NCBI GenBank assembly: GCA_045110285.1
Contig: JBGCGA010000003.1
Span: forward strand, 1-64,000
DNA: 64,000 bases
Source of the DNA: Putridiphycobacter sp045110285
Lineage (GTDB): Bacteria > Bacteroidota > Bacteroidia > Flavobacteriales_D > Crocinitomicaceae
Direction of reading: 5' to 3'
Shown: positions 1 through 7,973 of the stretch, one piece after another
Numbering within the stretch: position 1 is the first letter of the stretch
Layout: each line of letters starts with the position of its first letter
Made by a program: the position numbers and the translations under genes
The notes under the pieces: generated by a model
What the model was told of the DNA's origin: nothing
The model's input: the letters and a program-made list of their open reading frames with translations, nothing else
Databases searched by the model: none

Positions 1-584
1 TTTAAATGGTGAAAAAAGTCTATTGAGGTAGTGTAAACAAAATCATCAGGATCCCATTTATCGCTAATATGTATGTCGGCTGTATTTTTAGCTTCGCCTC
101 CACCAGGCAAATAACTTTTGATGGAATATTCTACATCCGTATTGTTATGCATAGTAACAATGGTTTTGTAGGGCTTAATGAGATCAAGAATAGTATTCGC
201 CAGTTTAGCAGCCACCTTGATTCCTTTAGACATAAGTGGTCGCCACGATTTAATAGTTCTACGTCTGCCTTTTTTCGTGTAAATTCTATTTGGGTCCACT
301 GAAAAGCTACGATTCCCAACATTAAAAAATACCCTACGGGTTAATTGATGATGCAAGTAAGCAAAATTAATAGCATGCCCTTGGCCAAATGCTTTTGAAA
401 CAGCAATACTAGTTTCCTCATCTTCATGAATATTTAAAAACAAAATTTTAGAGTCTGGGGCATTAAACTCCTTAATTAATTGAATAGTTGAATCTCCTAA
501 TAAAATGGGACTTTGCATAGGTGTACTTTTTTGGGCATGAAGTGTGTTAAGTGTCAATAGGAATATAAAGGGTATAAACTTCAT
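1..584 (-). CDS. Exported M14 carboxypeptidase-like protein, 3' part missing at window edge
   Basis: The frame is open from an ATG at 584 down to base 1, about 194 codons, and the C-terminus lies outside the window. The first 18 residues (MKFIPFIFLLTLNTLHAQ) form a signal peptide ending in an A-Q-K cleavage region, so the protein is exported. Further in are NIHEDEE, SVDPNRIYT and VTMHNN. Their order and spacing resemble the H-x-x-E, N-R and H zinc/substrate motifs of M14-type peptidases and deacylases. That resemblance is an inference from short motifs; a full-length domain comparison is needed. It diverges from the glycine-rich T9SS gene at 685, with a short AT-rich region between. Confidence 0.55.
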   Translation of the reverse strand, partial: MKFIPFIFLLTLNTLHAQKSTPMQSPILLGDSTIQLIKEFNAPDSKILFLNIHEDEETSIAVSKAFGQGHAINFAYLHHQLTRRVFFNVGNRSFSVDPNRIYTKKGRRRTIKSWRPLMSKGIKVAAKLANTILDLIKPYKTIVTMHNNTDVEYSIKSYLPGGGEAKNTADIHISDKWDPDDFVYTTSIDFFHHL

Positions 585-684
585 AGTGTTATTATCAAAG
601 ATGAAACTCAAAGTTAATCTAATTATGAAAATACCAATAGTGAGCTAAATTGCTTATTTTTAAAAATTGATAGATTCAACTCGG

Positions 685-2943
685 ATGAGAAAAACAATTA
701 AGATACTTTTTTTGCTCTTTTTAGCTGTCCCAGCTTTTTCTCAAAACACCAATATTTCAGGTGTCATTAACACCTATAAAAGTGTTTCAAATATTCAGGC
801 AAATACAATTACGGTAGCTTCTACAAGTGGCTTAGCAGCAAATGATTTATTGTTAATTATTCAAATGCAAGGCGCCACAATTAATCAATCAAATACAAGT
901 AGTTTTGGAGACGTAACCAACTATAATAGTACCGGAAATTACGAGTATGTGAGAATTTGTCAAGTATTAAACGGTAGTGAAATTGAAACCACTCAAATAC
1001 AAAGAAGTTATACAACTGCTGGAAAAATTCAACTTATAAAGGTGCCTGAATATGATGAAGCCACTGTAATAGGTCCACTAACTGCCAACCCTTGGAATGG
1101 CACAACTGGAGGTGTTTTGGTTTTTGAATGCATTAATAAGTTGACTTTTAGTAGCGATATAAATTTACAAGGGTTAGGCTTTAGAGGGGGTGCACTAAAT
1201 ACATCTAGCTTTAGCTGTTCATGGCTAATTAATAACGACAATTATTTTTATGATTTATCTACCGGAAGAGGGGCAAAGAAAGGTGAGGGCATAGCAGCTT
1301 ACATTATTGGTAAAACGGCAGGAAGAGGCAAGCAAGCGAATGGTGGTGGTGGTGGAAACGACCATAATTCAGGCGGTGGTGGTGGCAGTAACACCAGTAT
1401 TGCAGGCATTGGTGGTGAAAGAATTGGCGACAATGGATTTTCATGTTCCGGGCCAAATACAGGAATTGGAGGAGCCACACTATCTTACTCATTAAATAGA
1501 ATTTTTATGGGTGGCGGTGGCGGAGCAGGTCATGAAAATAATGCCAATACAGGAACAGCTGGTTTAAACGGTGGCGGAATTGTTATTATTAGAACAGATA
1601 CTTTAGTGGGGAATGCTTATACTATAAATGTTGATGGCGAAACATCAGTAGCAAATACCCAAGACGGAGCAGGAGGTGGTGGAGCAGGAGGGGCCATTTT
1701 ATTAGATGTAAATCATTATTCAAATAGTATCAATGTTTCAGCAACTGGGTCAAACGGTGGTAATGTTTCAAATGTAGGAAGTGCTAATTGCAATGGGCCT
1801 GGTGGCGGCGGAAGTGGGGGTGCTTTTTTGTATTCAAATGCTACTGTTCCAGCAAATGTTAGTGCATCTGTAAATGGCGGTTCTTCTGGTACAACGCTCA
1901 GTTCTAGCCAGTCTGGTTGCAATGTAGGAGGGTCAAATAACGCTCAAAACGGTAATGATGGAATAGTACAAGGTGGTTTAACTTTTTTCGAGCCTACAAA
2001 TACTATTCATACTGTTCAAAATAATATAACGGTTTGCACCAACGATAGTGTTTTTTACAATAATGCCTGGCAAACTTCTCCTGGTGATTTTTATGATACT
2101 ACTGTTGGGTTTTGTGTAGATACGGTTACCATAACTTCTTTAATGTGGCACCCTGAAATCATTGACACGGTAGATTTGTTGCTTTGTTATGGAGAAAGCA
2201 CAATGATTAACGGAACAGTATATAATTCTGATACGATTGGTGCTAAGGAAGTGTTTATTGCAGGTGGGCAAAACGGATGTGATAGCACAGTTATTGTAAA
2301 CATTGAAATTCTGCAAGAAGCAAATGGAATAGATACTCAAGAAAGTTGCGAACCTATAATTTGGATAGATGGAAACGTCTACAATTCGAGCAATAATACG
2401 GCCATATATACGATTCAAAATGGCTCAGCTTTAGGGTGCGATAGCATTGTAACTTTGAATTTCATAAAATTGGCAGTCAATACCTCTTTAACTCAAATTG
2501 GCTTTTCACTCAGCTCTAATGCTAACGGGGCAACCTACCAATGGTTTGAATGTGAAGATGGGTTTGTACCAATTGCCGGTGAAATCAGCCAGACTTTCAA
2601 TCCGACTCAGAATGGCTTTTATGCAGTTGAAGTAACTGAAAATGGCTGCACTGACACCAGTAATTGTATCGAAATTGTTGGTCTTGCAATTACCGACTTA
2701 ACTCCTTTTGCTGAGGTAAACATTTACCCAAATCCAACACAAAGCAATATAGTTGTTCAATTGGGCTCGCTCGACAATGCAACTGTAAAAGTATATAGTA
2801 TTGAAGGCAAGCAAATCTACCGACAAGAAAATATTACTTCCGGCGTAGTTTTAATTGACCTCAATGTAAGCGCAGGAATTTACAAAGTAGAAGTAGGTCA
2901 GGATAATTTATCGAAGCAATTCAAACTAATCGTCACCAAATAA
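685..2943 (+). CDS. Glycine-rich secreted protein with T9SS type A sorting domain
   Basis: A 752-residue protein. I chose the ATG at 685 (MRKTIKILFLLFLAVPAFSQ) because it begins a clean signal peptide; an upstream TTG at 667 would only add a polar stretch. Residues about 200-420 hold repeated G4-G5 runs with GGA/GGAI motifs, probably a glycine-rich beta-solenoid. Two cysteine-containing modules follow, with GCDS-type motifs related to the array protein at 32273. Next comes an Ig-like module (TYQWFEC, NGFYAVEVTENGC) and a C-terminal sorting domain starting at VNIYPNPTQ and ending KQFKLIVTK. Known T9SS cargo of this type is secreted across the outer membrane and attached to the surface. Its function is unknown; adhesion or a surface layer is plausible. 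Confidence 0.85.
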   Translation: MRKTIKILFLLFLAVPAFSQNTNISGVINTYKSVSNIQANTITVASTSGLAANDLLLIIQMQGATINQSNTSSFGDVTNYNSTGNYEYVRICQVLNGSEIETTQIQRSYTTAGKIQLIKVPEYDEATVIGPLTANPWNGTTGGVLVFECINKLTFSSDINLQGLGFRGGALNTSSFSCSWLINNDNYFYDLSTGRGAKKGEGIAAYIIGKTAGRGKQANGGGGGNDHNSGGGGGSNTSIAGIGGERIGDNGFSCSGPNTGIGGATLSYSLNRIFMGGGGGAGHENNANTGTAGLNGGGIVIIRTDTLVGNAYTINVDGETSVANTQDGAGGGGAGGAILLDVNHYSNSINVSATGSNGGNVSNVGSANCNGPGGGGSGGAFLYSNATVPANVSASVNGGSSGTTLSSSQSGCNVGGSNNAQNGNDGIVQGGLTFFEPTNTIHTVQNNITVCTNDSVFYNNAWQTSPGDFYDTTVGFCVDTVTITSLMWHPEIIDTVDLLLCYGESTMINGTVYNSDTIGAKEVFIAGGQNGCDSTVIVNIEILQEANGIDTQESCEPIIWIDGNVYNSSNNTAIYTIQNGSALGCDSIVTLNFIKLAVNTSLTQIGFSLSSNANGATYQWFECEDGFVPIAGEISQTFNPTQNGFYAVEVTENGCTDTSNCIEIVGLAITDLTPFAEVNIYPNPTQSNIVVQLGSLDNATVKVYSIEGKQIYRQENITSGVVLIDLNVSAGIYKVEVGQDNLSKQFKLIVTK

Positions 2944-2944
2944 A

Positions 2945-2975
2945 AAAACCACCTCAGCAAAGCCAAAGTGGTTTT
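2945..2975 (+). terminator. Rho-independent terminator after the glycine-rich T9SS gene
   Basis: Stem AAAACCAC (2945-2952) pairs perfectly with GTGGTTTT (2968-2975), two bases after the stop codon. The following ahcY gene is convergent, so this hairpin may serve both directions. Confidence 0.7.
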
Positions 2976-3040
2976 AAAATTTGTCAGTCTAGCAGAAGCG
3001 AAAAAGTACTTTATACTCAATACTAACTACTCAGTACTAA

Positions 3041-4354
3041 TTAATATCTATAGTGCTCAACTTTATATGGTCCTTCAACTGGCACATCAATATAATCTGC
3101 TTGTGCTTGTGAAAGCTCTTCAAGCTCAACACCAATTTTAGCTAAATGTAATTTTGCTACTTTTTCATCTAAATGCTTTGGTAACATATATACTTCGTTA
3201 TTGTATTTATCAGAATGTTTCCATAACTCAATTTGAGCTAAAGTTTGATTCGTAAATGAATTTGACATTACAAATGATGGATGACCAGTCGCACAACCTA
3301 AATTGACTAAACGTCCTTCAGCTAATAAAATAATTTCATTACCGTTGCTGTTTAGTTTGAAAATATCAACCTGTGGTTTAATATTATCTTTAGTTGCATT
3401 GTTTTCTAAATATTTTACATCAATTTCATTATCGAAGTGTCCGATATTACAAACAATTGTTTTATCAGCCATCATTTCGAAGTGCTCTCCTCTAATAATA
3501 TCAAAGTTTCCAGTTGTAGTTACTACAATGTTTGCTCTGTCTACACAGTTCTCCATTTTTTTAACCTCAAATCCGTCCATTGCAGCTTGTAAAGCACAAA
3601 TTGGATCAATTTCAGTTACAATAACTCTAGCACCAGCACCTCTTAACGAAGCAGCAGATCCTTTTCCAACATCACCATACCCGGCAACAACAGCAACTTT
3701 TCCCGCCATCATTGTATCAGTTGCTCTTCTTATTGCATCAACTAAAGACTCTTTACAACCGTATTTATTATCAAATTTTGATTTAGTTACAGAATCATTT
3801 ACGTTAATTGCTGGCATAACCAACGTTCCGTTTTTCATTCTTTCATATAATCTGTGAACTCCAGTTGTTGTTTCTTCAGATAAACCTTTAATTCCAGCAG
3901 TTAATTCTGGATATTTATCAAATACCATATTGGTTAAATCTCCACCATCATCTAATATCATGTTCAATGGCTTTCCACCTTCAAACCCTTTAATTGTTTG
4001 GTCTATACACCAGTCAAATTCCTCGTCAGATAATCCTTTCCAAGCAAATACTGGAACACCTGTTGCCGCTATGGCAGCTGCAGCTTGATCTTGCGTAGAA
4101 AAAATATTACAAGAAGACCAAGTAACCTCAGCACCTAATGCTGTTAACGTTTCAATTAAAACCGCAGTTTGAATTGTCATGTGTAAACACCCAGCAATTC
4201 GCGCTCCTTTTAAAGGCTGTTCGTCCTTATACTCTTCTCTTAAAGACATTAAACCTGGCATTTCTGCTTCAGCTAAAATAATCTCTTTTCTTCCCCATGC
4301 AGCTAAAGAAATATCTTTAACTTTATAATTCAATTGTTCTTGTGTAGTACTCAT
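3041..4354 (-). CDS. ahcY: Adenosylhomocysteinase (S-adenosyl-L-homocysteine hydrolase)
   Basis: A 437-residue cytoplasmic enzyme that hydrolyses S-adenosylhomocysteine to adenosine and homocysteine using bound NAD, removing the inhibitory product of methyltransferases. The NAD-binding loop GYGDVGKG is at residues 225-232. Other family signatures are present: ARIAGCLHMT (51-60), NVNDSVTKSKFDN (184-196) and the C-terminal HYRY that reaches into the neighbouring subunit's NAD site. Length fits the bacterial/eukaryotic long form. The start is ATG at 4354, with a -7 box about 30 bases upstream. It stands alone on the minus strand, divergent from the phosphopantetheinyl transferase. Confidence 0.97.
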   Translation of the reverse strand: MSTTQEQLNYKVKDISLAAWGRKEIILAEAEMPGLMSLREEYKDEQPLKGARIAGCLHMTIQTAVLIETLTALGAEVTWSSCNIFSTQDQAAAAIAATGVPVFAWKGLSDEEFDWCIDQTIKGFEGGKPLNMILDDGGDLTNMVFDKYPELTAGIKGLSEETTTGVHRLYERMKNGTLVMPAINVNDSVTKSKFDNKYGCKESLVDAIRRATDTMMAGKVAVVAGYGDVGKGSAASLRGAGARVIVTEIDPICALQAAMDGFEVKKMENCVDRANIVVTTTGNFDIIRGEHFEMMADKTIVCNIGHFDNEIDVKYLENNATKDNIKPQVDIFKLNSNGNEIILLAEGRLVNLGCATGHPSFVMSNSFTNQTLAQIELWKHSDKYNNEVYMLPKHLDEKVAKLHLAKIGVELEELSQAQADYIDVPVEGPYKVEHYRY

Positions 4355-4383
4355 TGTTATAATGTTTTCTTATAATTACGGTG

Positions 4384-4391
4384 CAAAAGTA
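4384..4391 (-). promoter_or_regulatory. -7 promoter box of ahcY
   Basis: On the minus strand the sequence reads TACTTTTG, an exact TAnnTTTG Bacteroidetes -7 element. It places transcription start near 4378 and gives a leader of about 25 nt. I see no clear -33 TTG at the expected distance. Confidence 0.5.
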
Positions 4392-4418
4392 CGAAAGAAC
4401 TTTTAATTAAAAGAATTA

Positions 4419-5030
4419 TTGATTTTGAAATACAGAATTGAAGACATTGAGGTTTCACAAGACTTTAGAATAAAACTATTGAATTACGAAATTGGCCAAG
4501 ATTCTATATTGGAATTAGACATTTTAAGTGCAGAAGAATTAGAAAAGTTTAAAAATTATAAATCTGCTAAGCGACAATTAGAATTCTACTATACAAGATT
4601 GCTGTGGCAAGCTTTCAATCGTTCTGAAACTATTTCATACCGAGCCACAGGTAAACCAATGGTTGAAAAAGGCTTTCTGAGTATTTCGCACTCTAACCAA
4701 TCTATTGCCATTATCTATTCAGCAGAAAAAGAACTAGGGATTGATATTGAGCCTATTTCAAAGAAAATTGAACGGGTTAAACATAAGTTTACGCATGCTG
4801 ATGAGTCTTTTGAAACACTCGAAGACTTAACCAAAGCATGGTGTGTTAAAGAAGCTGTTTATAAATTAATGGACATGGATGATGTGTTTTTCATGGATCA
4901 TATTTACCTAAATACAGTAGAATCAGGTCGAAAAGCTAAAATTATGGTAGATGGAATTGACATTCAACCAACATTTAATGTCAAAAAACTTGATAATGAT
5001 TTAATGATGGCATGGGCTTATATTATATAA
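4419..5030 (+). CDS. 4'-phosphopantetheinyl transferase superfamily protein
   Basis: A 203-residue protein (or 201 from the second TTG at 4425) that would transfer the phosphopantetheine arm of CoA to a serine on carrier proteins. Residues 88-92 are SISHS. The metal-binding GIDIE is at 107-111 and WCVKEAVYK at 141-149, the hallmark acidic and lysine residues of the Sfp/Gsp-type fold. No ATG lies near the open start, so a TTG start is likely. It could serve fatty-acid ACP or a secondary-metabolite carrier; no carrier gene is in view. The next gene is convergent, 10 bases away. Confidence 0.88.
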   Translation: MILKYRIEDIEVSQDFRIKLLNYEIGQDSILELDILSAEELEKFKNYKSAKRQLEFYYTRLLWQAFNRSETISYRATGKPMVEKGFLSISHSNQSIAIIYSAEKELGIDIEPISKKIERVKHKFTHADESFETLEDLTKAWCVKEAVYKLMDMDDVFFMDHIYLNTVESGRKAKIMVDGIDIQPTFNVKKLDNDLMMAWAYII

Positions 5031-5040
5031 ATCCAAGTAG

Positions 5041-5655
5041 CTACCCCTTCACCAATCTTGCCTTTGGCATCATTAAGTCACTTAAAATTTGTAATTTAGG
5101 ATTAAATTCATCTGCCAAAACAATTTTTTGACACTTTCCTAGGCTTTCACCAATTCTGATAATGTCTGTATGAAAGTCTTTTCTGATTATAAAATCAGCC
5201 TTGTAAACACACAATGTTTGACAAAGGTTGACATTAATAGAGTTCAGGAAATACAGTTTTTGGAATCTTTTAATAGTTGAAATTAAAATGTCAACCCCAA
5301 AGTAGATTTCATCCTTTTGGTGCTCTATTAATTTTTCTTCATAAGCAGCATAAACTCTTAAATCGGTATTGTATTTAATATAAGCCATAAAAGCTTCCTC
5401 AAGGGCCAAAGCTTCCGCTTTATCTTTTACCAAAATAATGGCACGTGGCGCATCTTCCTCTGCTTTGAACTTTAACTTGTGAAGTATAGCAAAAATAAGC
5501 GTGGTCGTTTTTCCAGTTCCTTTTGGGCCAATACCAAATAAATCAATCCCTTGTTTAAAAAGCGGAAAAATTTTCGCTTGAAAATCGTTTGGTGTTTGAA
5601 TGCCTTTAGCAGCCATTACGGCTAATAGTTCAGGATTTAATTTTTTAAAAGACAT
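5041..5655 (-). CDS. Single-domain DEAD-box helicase-like protein with degenerate motif II
   Basis: A 204-residue protein matching only the first RecA-like domain of DEAD-box helicases. It has a Q-motif-like TPNDFQAKIF (21-30), P-loop GPKGTGKT (43-50), a motif Ia-like RAIILVKDKAEA (71-82) and a motif Ib-like DILISTIKRF (122-131). Where motif II (DEAD) is expected there is YKADF (151-155), and the SAT motif is replaced by VLADEF. The second helicase domain is absent and the frame ends normally with a stop. It may bind ATP without unwinding RNA, or act as an adaptor. It diverges from the GGGPS gene, with 91 bases between them. Confidence 0.75.
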   Translation of the reverse strand: MSFKKLNPELLAVMAAKGIQTPNDFQAKIFPLFKQGIDLFGIGPKGTGKTTTLIFAILHKLKFKAEEDAPRAIILVKDKAEALALEEAFMAYIKYNTDLRVYAAYEEKLIEHQKDEIYFGVDILISTIKRFQKLYFLNSINVNLCQTLCVYKADFIIRKDFHTDIIRIGESLGKCQKIVLADEFNPKLQILSDLMMPKARLVKG

Positions 5656-5746
5656 GCTAGTTTTGATTCAGTTTTTACAAAGGTATCATTATGACTCAAA
5701 AAATTGAGTTGAAAAGTTATGGGTATAATATTATCTTTACCACCAG

Positions 5747-6478
5747 ATGAGCGCAATCGGTGAAATTTTAGAACATTCGTCAAAAAAGCTGGCCATATTA
5801 ATTGATCCAGAAAAGATGCACTGTGAGCAAACACTAATGCCATTGCTAGCTAAAATTCAGATATTAAATCCACATTTTATTTTTGTCGGCGGAAGTACTG
5901 TTAGTGAATCCGAATTCAAAGCCTGTCTGTCAATTTTAAAAGCAAACACCAAAATCCCACTAATTATTTTTCCAGGATCTCAAACCCAGGTAAGCAATCA
6001 AGCAGATGCGATTTTGTTTTTGTCATTGATTTCCGGTCGAAATCCCGACTATTTAATCGGACATCAAATAAAGTCGGCTCACAGAATTAGAGAAGTTGGG
6101 TTAGAAGCTATTCCTACGGGTTATATATTAATTGATGGTGAAAAAAATTCGTCTGTAGCCTATGTCAGTCAAACCACGCCAATACCAAACGATCAAATTA
6201 GCATTGCTGTAGAAACGGCTATCGCTGGCGAAATGCTAGGCCTAAAAACTATTTTTATGGATGCAGGAAGTGGTGCAAAAAAAGCTATTTCCTCAAACAT
6301 GATTAAGGCGGTTAAAGATCAAATTAACTTACCATTAATTATTGGAGGGGGAATAAGAACCATTGAAGGAGTTGAAAGTGCTTTTAATGCTGGTGCTGAT
6401 GTTGTTGTTATTGGCAATAAAATTGAAGAAGACATTGATTTTTTGCTGGATTTAAAAAACAGTATAAAACACCAATAA
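5747..6478 (+). CDS. Geranylgeranylglyceryl/heptaprenylglyceryl phosphate synthase (PcrB/GGGPS family)
   Basis: A 243-residue TIM-barrel prenyltransferase that joins a polyprenyl diphosphate to sn-glycerol-1-phosphate through an ether bond. Visible motifs are ILIDPEK (17-23), FVGGS (46-50), PGS (76-78), MDAGSGA (171-177), the phosphate-binding GGGIR (200-204) and DVVVIGN (218-224). The family is archaeal, but characterised bacterial members exist in Firmicutes (PcrB) and Bacteroidetes. No G1P dehydrogenase or second prenyltransferase is nearby, so the end product is not evident. The prenyl chain length cannot be read with confidence from sequence alone. Confidence 0.92.
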   Translation: MSAIGEILEHSSKKLAILIDPEKMHCEQTLMPLLAKIQILNPHFIFVGGSTVSESEFKACLSILKANTKIPLIIFPGSQTQVSNQADAILFLSLISGRNPDYLIGHQIKSAHRIREVGLEAIPTGYILIDGEKNSSVAYVSQTTPIPNDQISIAVETAIAGEMLGLKTIFMDAGSGAKKAISSNMIKAVKDQINLPLIIGGGIRTIEGVESAFNAGADVVVIGNKIEEDIDFLLDLKNSIKHQ

Positions 6479-6483
6479 AAAAA

Positions 6484-6504
6484 CCCAGACATATGTTGTC
6501 TGGG
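6484..6504. terminator. Terminator hairpin between GGGPS and hsp20
   Basis: An 8-bp perfect stem CCCAGACA (6484-6491) / TGTCTGGG (6497-6504) with a five-base loop. An A-run lies before it and CTTTCC after it, between two convergent genes, so it can stop transcription from either side. Confidence 0.7.
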
Positions 6505-6543
6505 CTTTCCACTATTTAACTATGAAAAAAATTGTGTGATTGA

Positions 6544-6975
6544 TTATTCTATGTTAATCAATTTTGCTGGCTTTGGTTTTGCCTCTTCCTTTTTAGCAAT
6601 TGTAATGTTTAAAATCCCATCAAAATAGTTAGCCGTAATTTTTTCTGTGTCCGCAGTCTCAGGAAGTGTAAAATCTCGTTTGAATGATGAAAAACTAAAT
6701 TCTTTTCGCGTAAAAGTCTCTCCGTTCTCCTCTGTTGTTTCTTTTAGTTCTGCTGAAATACTCAATACATCTTGTTCAAGGTTAATTTTGAAATCTTCTT
6801 TCTTCATTCCTGGCGAAGCCATCTCAACAATGTAATTGTTTTCGTTTTCCTTAATATTAACAGCCGGTACAGTTACGCCTCTTTTATGAGCCGTTTGCGG
6901 CGTTAAATAATTGCTTTCGAATAACTCGTTTAAAACTGTAGGAAAGAAAGGGTTTCTTGTTTTTGTAAGTGTCAT
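6544..6975 (-). CDS. Hsp20/alpha-crystallin small heat-shock protein
   Basis: A 143-residue ATP-independent chaperone that holds unfolding proteins. The N-terminal arm (FFPTVLNELFESNYL) is followed by the alpha-crystallin domain from about residue 37. That domain contains the conserved ASPGMKKEDFKINLEQDVLSI segment (read in parts), then FKRDFTLPETAD and the FDGILNITI strand with the G-x-L motif. The C-terminal tail ends LINIE, an I-x-I-type motif used for oligomer contacts. A duplicated 15-bp sequence about 100-145 bases upstream may control it. Confidence 0.95.
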   Translation of the reverse strand: MTLTKTRNPFFPTVLNELFESNYLTPQTAHKRGVTVPAVNIKENENNYIVEMASPGMKKEDFKINLEQDVLSISAELKETTEENGETFTRKEFSFSSFKRDFTLPETADTEKITANYFDGILNITIAKKEEAKPKPAKLINIE

Positions 6976-7075
6976 GGTTTTGTGTTTTAATTAATAATTT
7001 AATTTTTACAGAAATTCATAACTCAAATTCAATACCAATGCATTTTATCCGCAAAAATTTCAGTTTTCACCCCGC

Positions 7076-7121
7076 TTTAGTGACAAAAAGGCATATGCGG
7101 AAGTGTTTTAGTGACAAAAAG
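7076..7121. repeat. Two perfect 15-bp direct repeats upstream of hsp20
   Basis: TTTAGTGACAAAAAG occurs at 7076-7090 and again at 7107-7121. The offset is 31 bp, close to three DNA turns, so a protein could bind both on the same face. They lie between hsp20 (minus, start 6975) and the small lipoprotein (plus, start 7242). No CIRCE-like inverted repeat is present. Confidence 0.7.
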
Positions 7122-7241
7122 ACAGTTTTCATGAGCTAGTAAAGATCGAAAATGTTTACTTACTTAACTATTATTGACTTTAGCATCTGTTAACAAGCGA
7201 ATTAAATTTACCATCAAGATTGAGTAAGAAAAAGGAGGGAA

Positions 7242-7439
7242 ATGATTTGCATAGGCCTGTTGATTGCAGGCACTATAATGAGTTGTCAAAAAATTGAAAA
7301 ATATTATAGTGTTGATTTATTAGTTAATAAGGAATGGCTCCTTAAAAGTACTATAAAAAATAGCGAAGAGTATGCAGATAGTTGTAAGCTGGATAATGGT
7401 ATGCTCTTTAATAAAAGCGGTGAAATGGTAATTAATTAG
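7242..7439 (+). CDS. Short, probably truncated lipocalin-like lipoprotein
   Basis: A 65-residue frame starting at an ATG just after a GGAGGG-like ribosome binding site. The first 15 residues are hydrophobic and end in a lipobox (TIMSCQK), so the mature protein would be an anchored lipoprotein. The rest (NKEWLLKST, CKLDNGMLFNKSGEM) looks like the first two strands of the lipocalin-like lipoproteins common in Bacteroidetes, which usually run to 130-150 residues. Here the frame stops abruptly, overlapping the 3' end of the convergent gene at 7436 by 4 bp. It may be a decayed remnant. Confidence 0.5.
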   Translation: MICIGLLIAGTIMSCQKIEKYYSVDLLVNKEWLLKSTIKNSEEYADSCKLDNGMLFNKSGEMVIN

Positions 7440-7873
7440 TTTTTTGTAGCAATGCAGGAATGCCTAACTACACCATAATTCAACTCAAATTTTAGCAGAC
7501 CAAAGTCAAACGTCCCTGAGCCTTCAGCATTAGCATTTTGGTCAAACGGCTGGAGAGGGATACTTAAAGTTGTTTCAGTTTTTGTAGCAATAAGGTCTCT
7601 TGTTATTGAGACCCCTGGAATATTGCGCAGCACAACAGAATCTTCAGTTGACAAAAATTCAACCTTTAAATCAAAAACTTGATATTTAAAAAATTCATTG
7701 TTGTAAAAAATTGAATCTTTAACAAAATAAATCCCTGTATGCATAATTAAACATGATCCATCATCTTCATCTGCTTTACTGTCGTAATTTAAAGCTTGAG
7801 ACTTGGTGCAGCCTTCTTTTTTACAGCTTGAGAATATTGCACAAAAGACTACAAGGAGTAAAATGTATTTCAT
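7436..7873 (-). CDS. Small lipoprotein with Gly-Cys-Thr / DDGSC motif
   Basis: A 145-residue protein with a lipoprotein signal (ILLLVVFCAIFSSCKK). Directly after the lipid-anchored cysteine comes the motif EGCT...ALNYD..A..DDGSC, a short Cys-Asp module seen repeatedly in marine Flavobacteriia surface proteins, probably a disulfide-stabilised loop that may bind calcium. The remaining about 100 residues form a beta-rich domain of unknown function (TGIYFVKDSIFYNNEFFKY). It is paralogous to the lipoprotein at 7974, which has the same order of parts. Both are on the minus strand and about 100 bases apart. Confidence 0.75.
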   Translation of the reverse strand: MKYILLLVVFCAIFSSCKKEGCTKSQALNYDSKADEDDGSCLIMHTGIYFVKDSIFYNNEFFKYQVFDLKVEFLSTEDSVVLRNIPGVSITRDLIATKTETTLSIPLQPFDQNANAEGSGTFDFGLLKFELNYGVVRHSCIATKN

Positions 7874-7973
7874 ATATAAATTGGTTTGTACCTATATTTA
7901 GGGTTAATAATTTATTTCAAGTAGCATATAATCATACGAATTCTAACTAAAAGTCACCTTTTTCGATTTAAAG

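Noticed and set aside
1304..1495. Open frames on both strands inside the glycine-rich T9SS gene
   Set aside because: They are shadows of the GGT/GGC-rich coding sequence and have no independent start signal.
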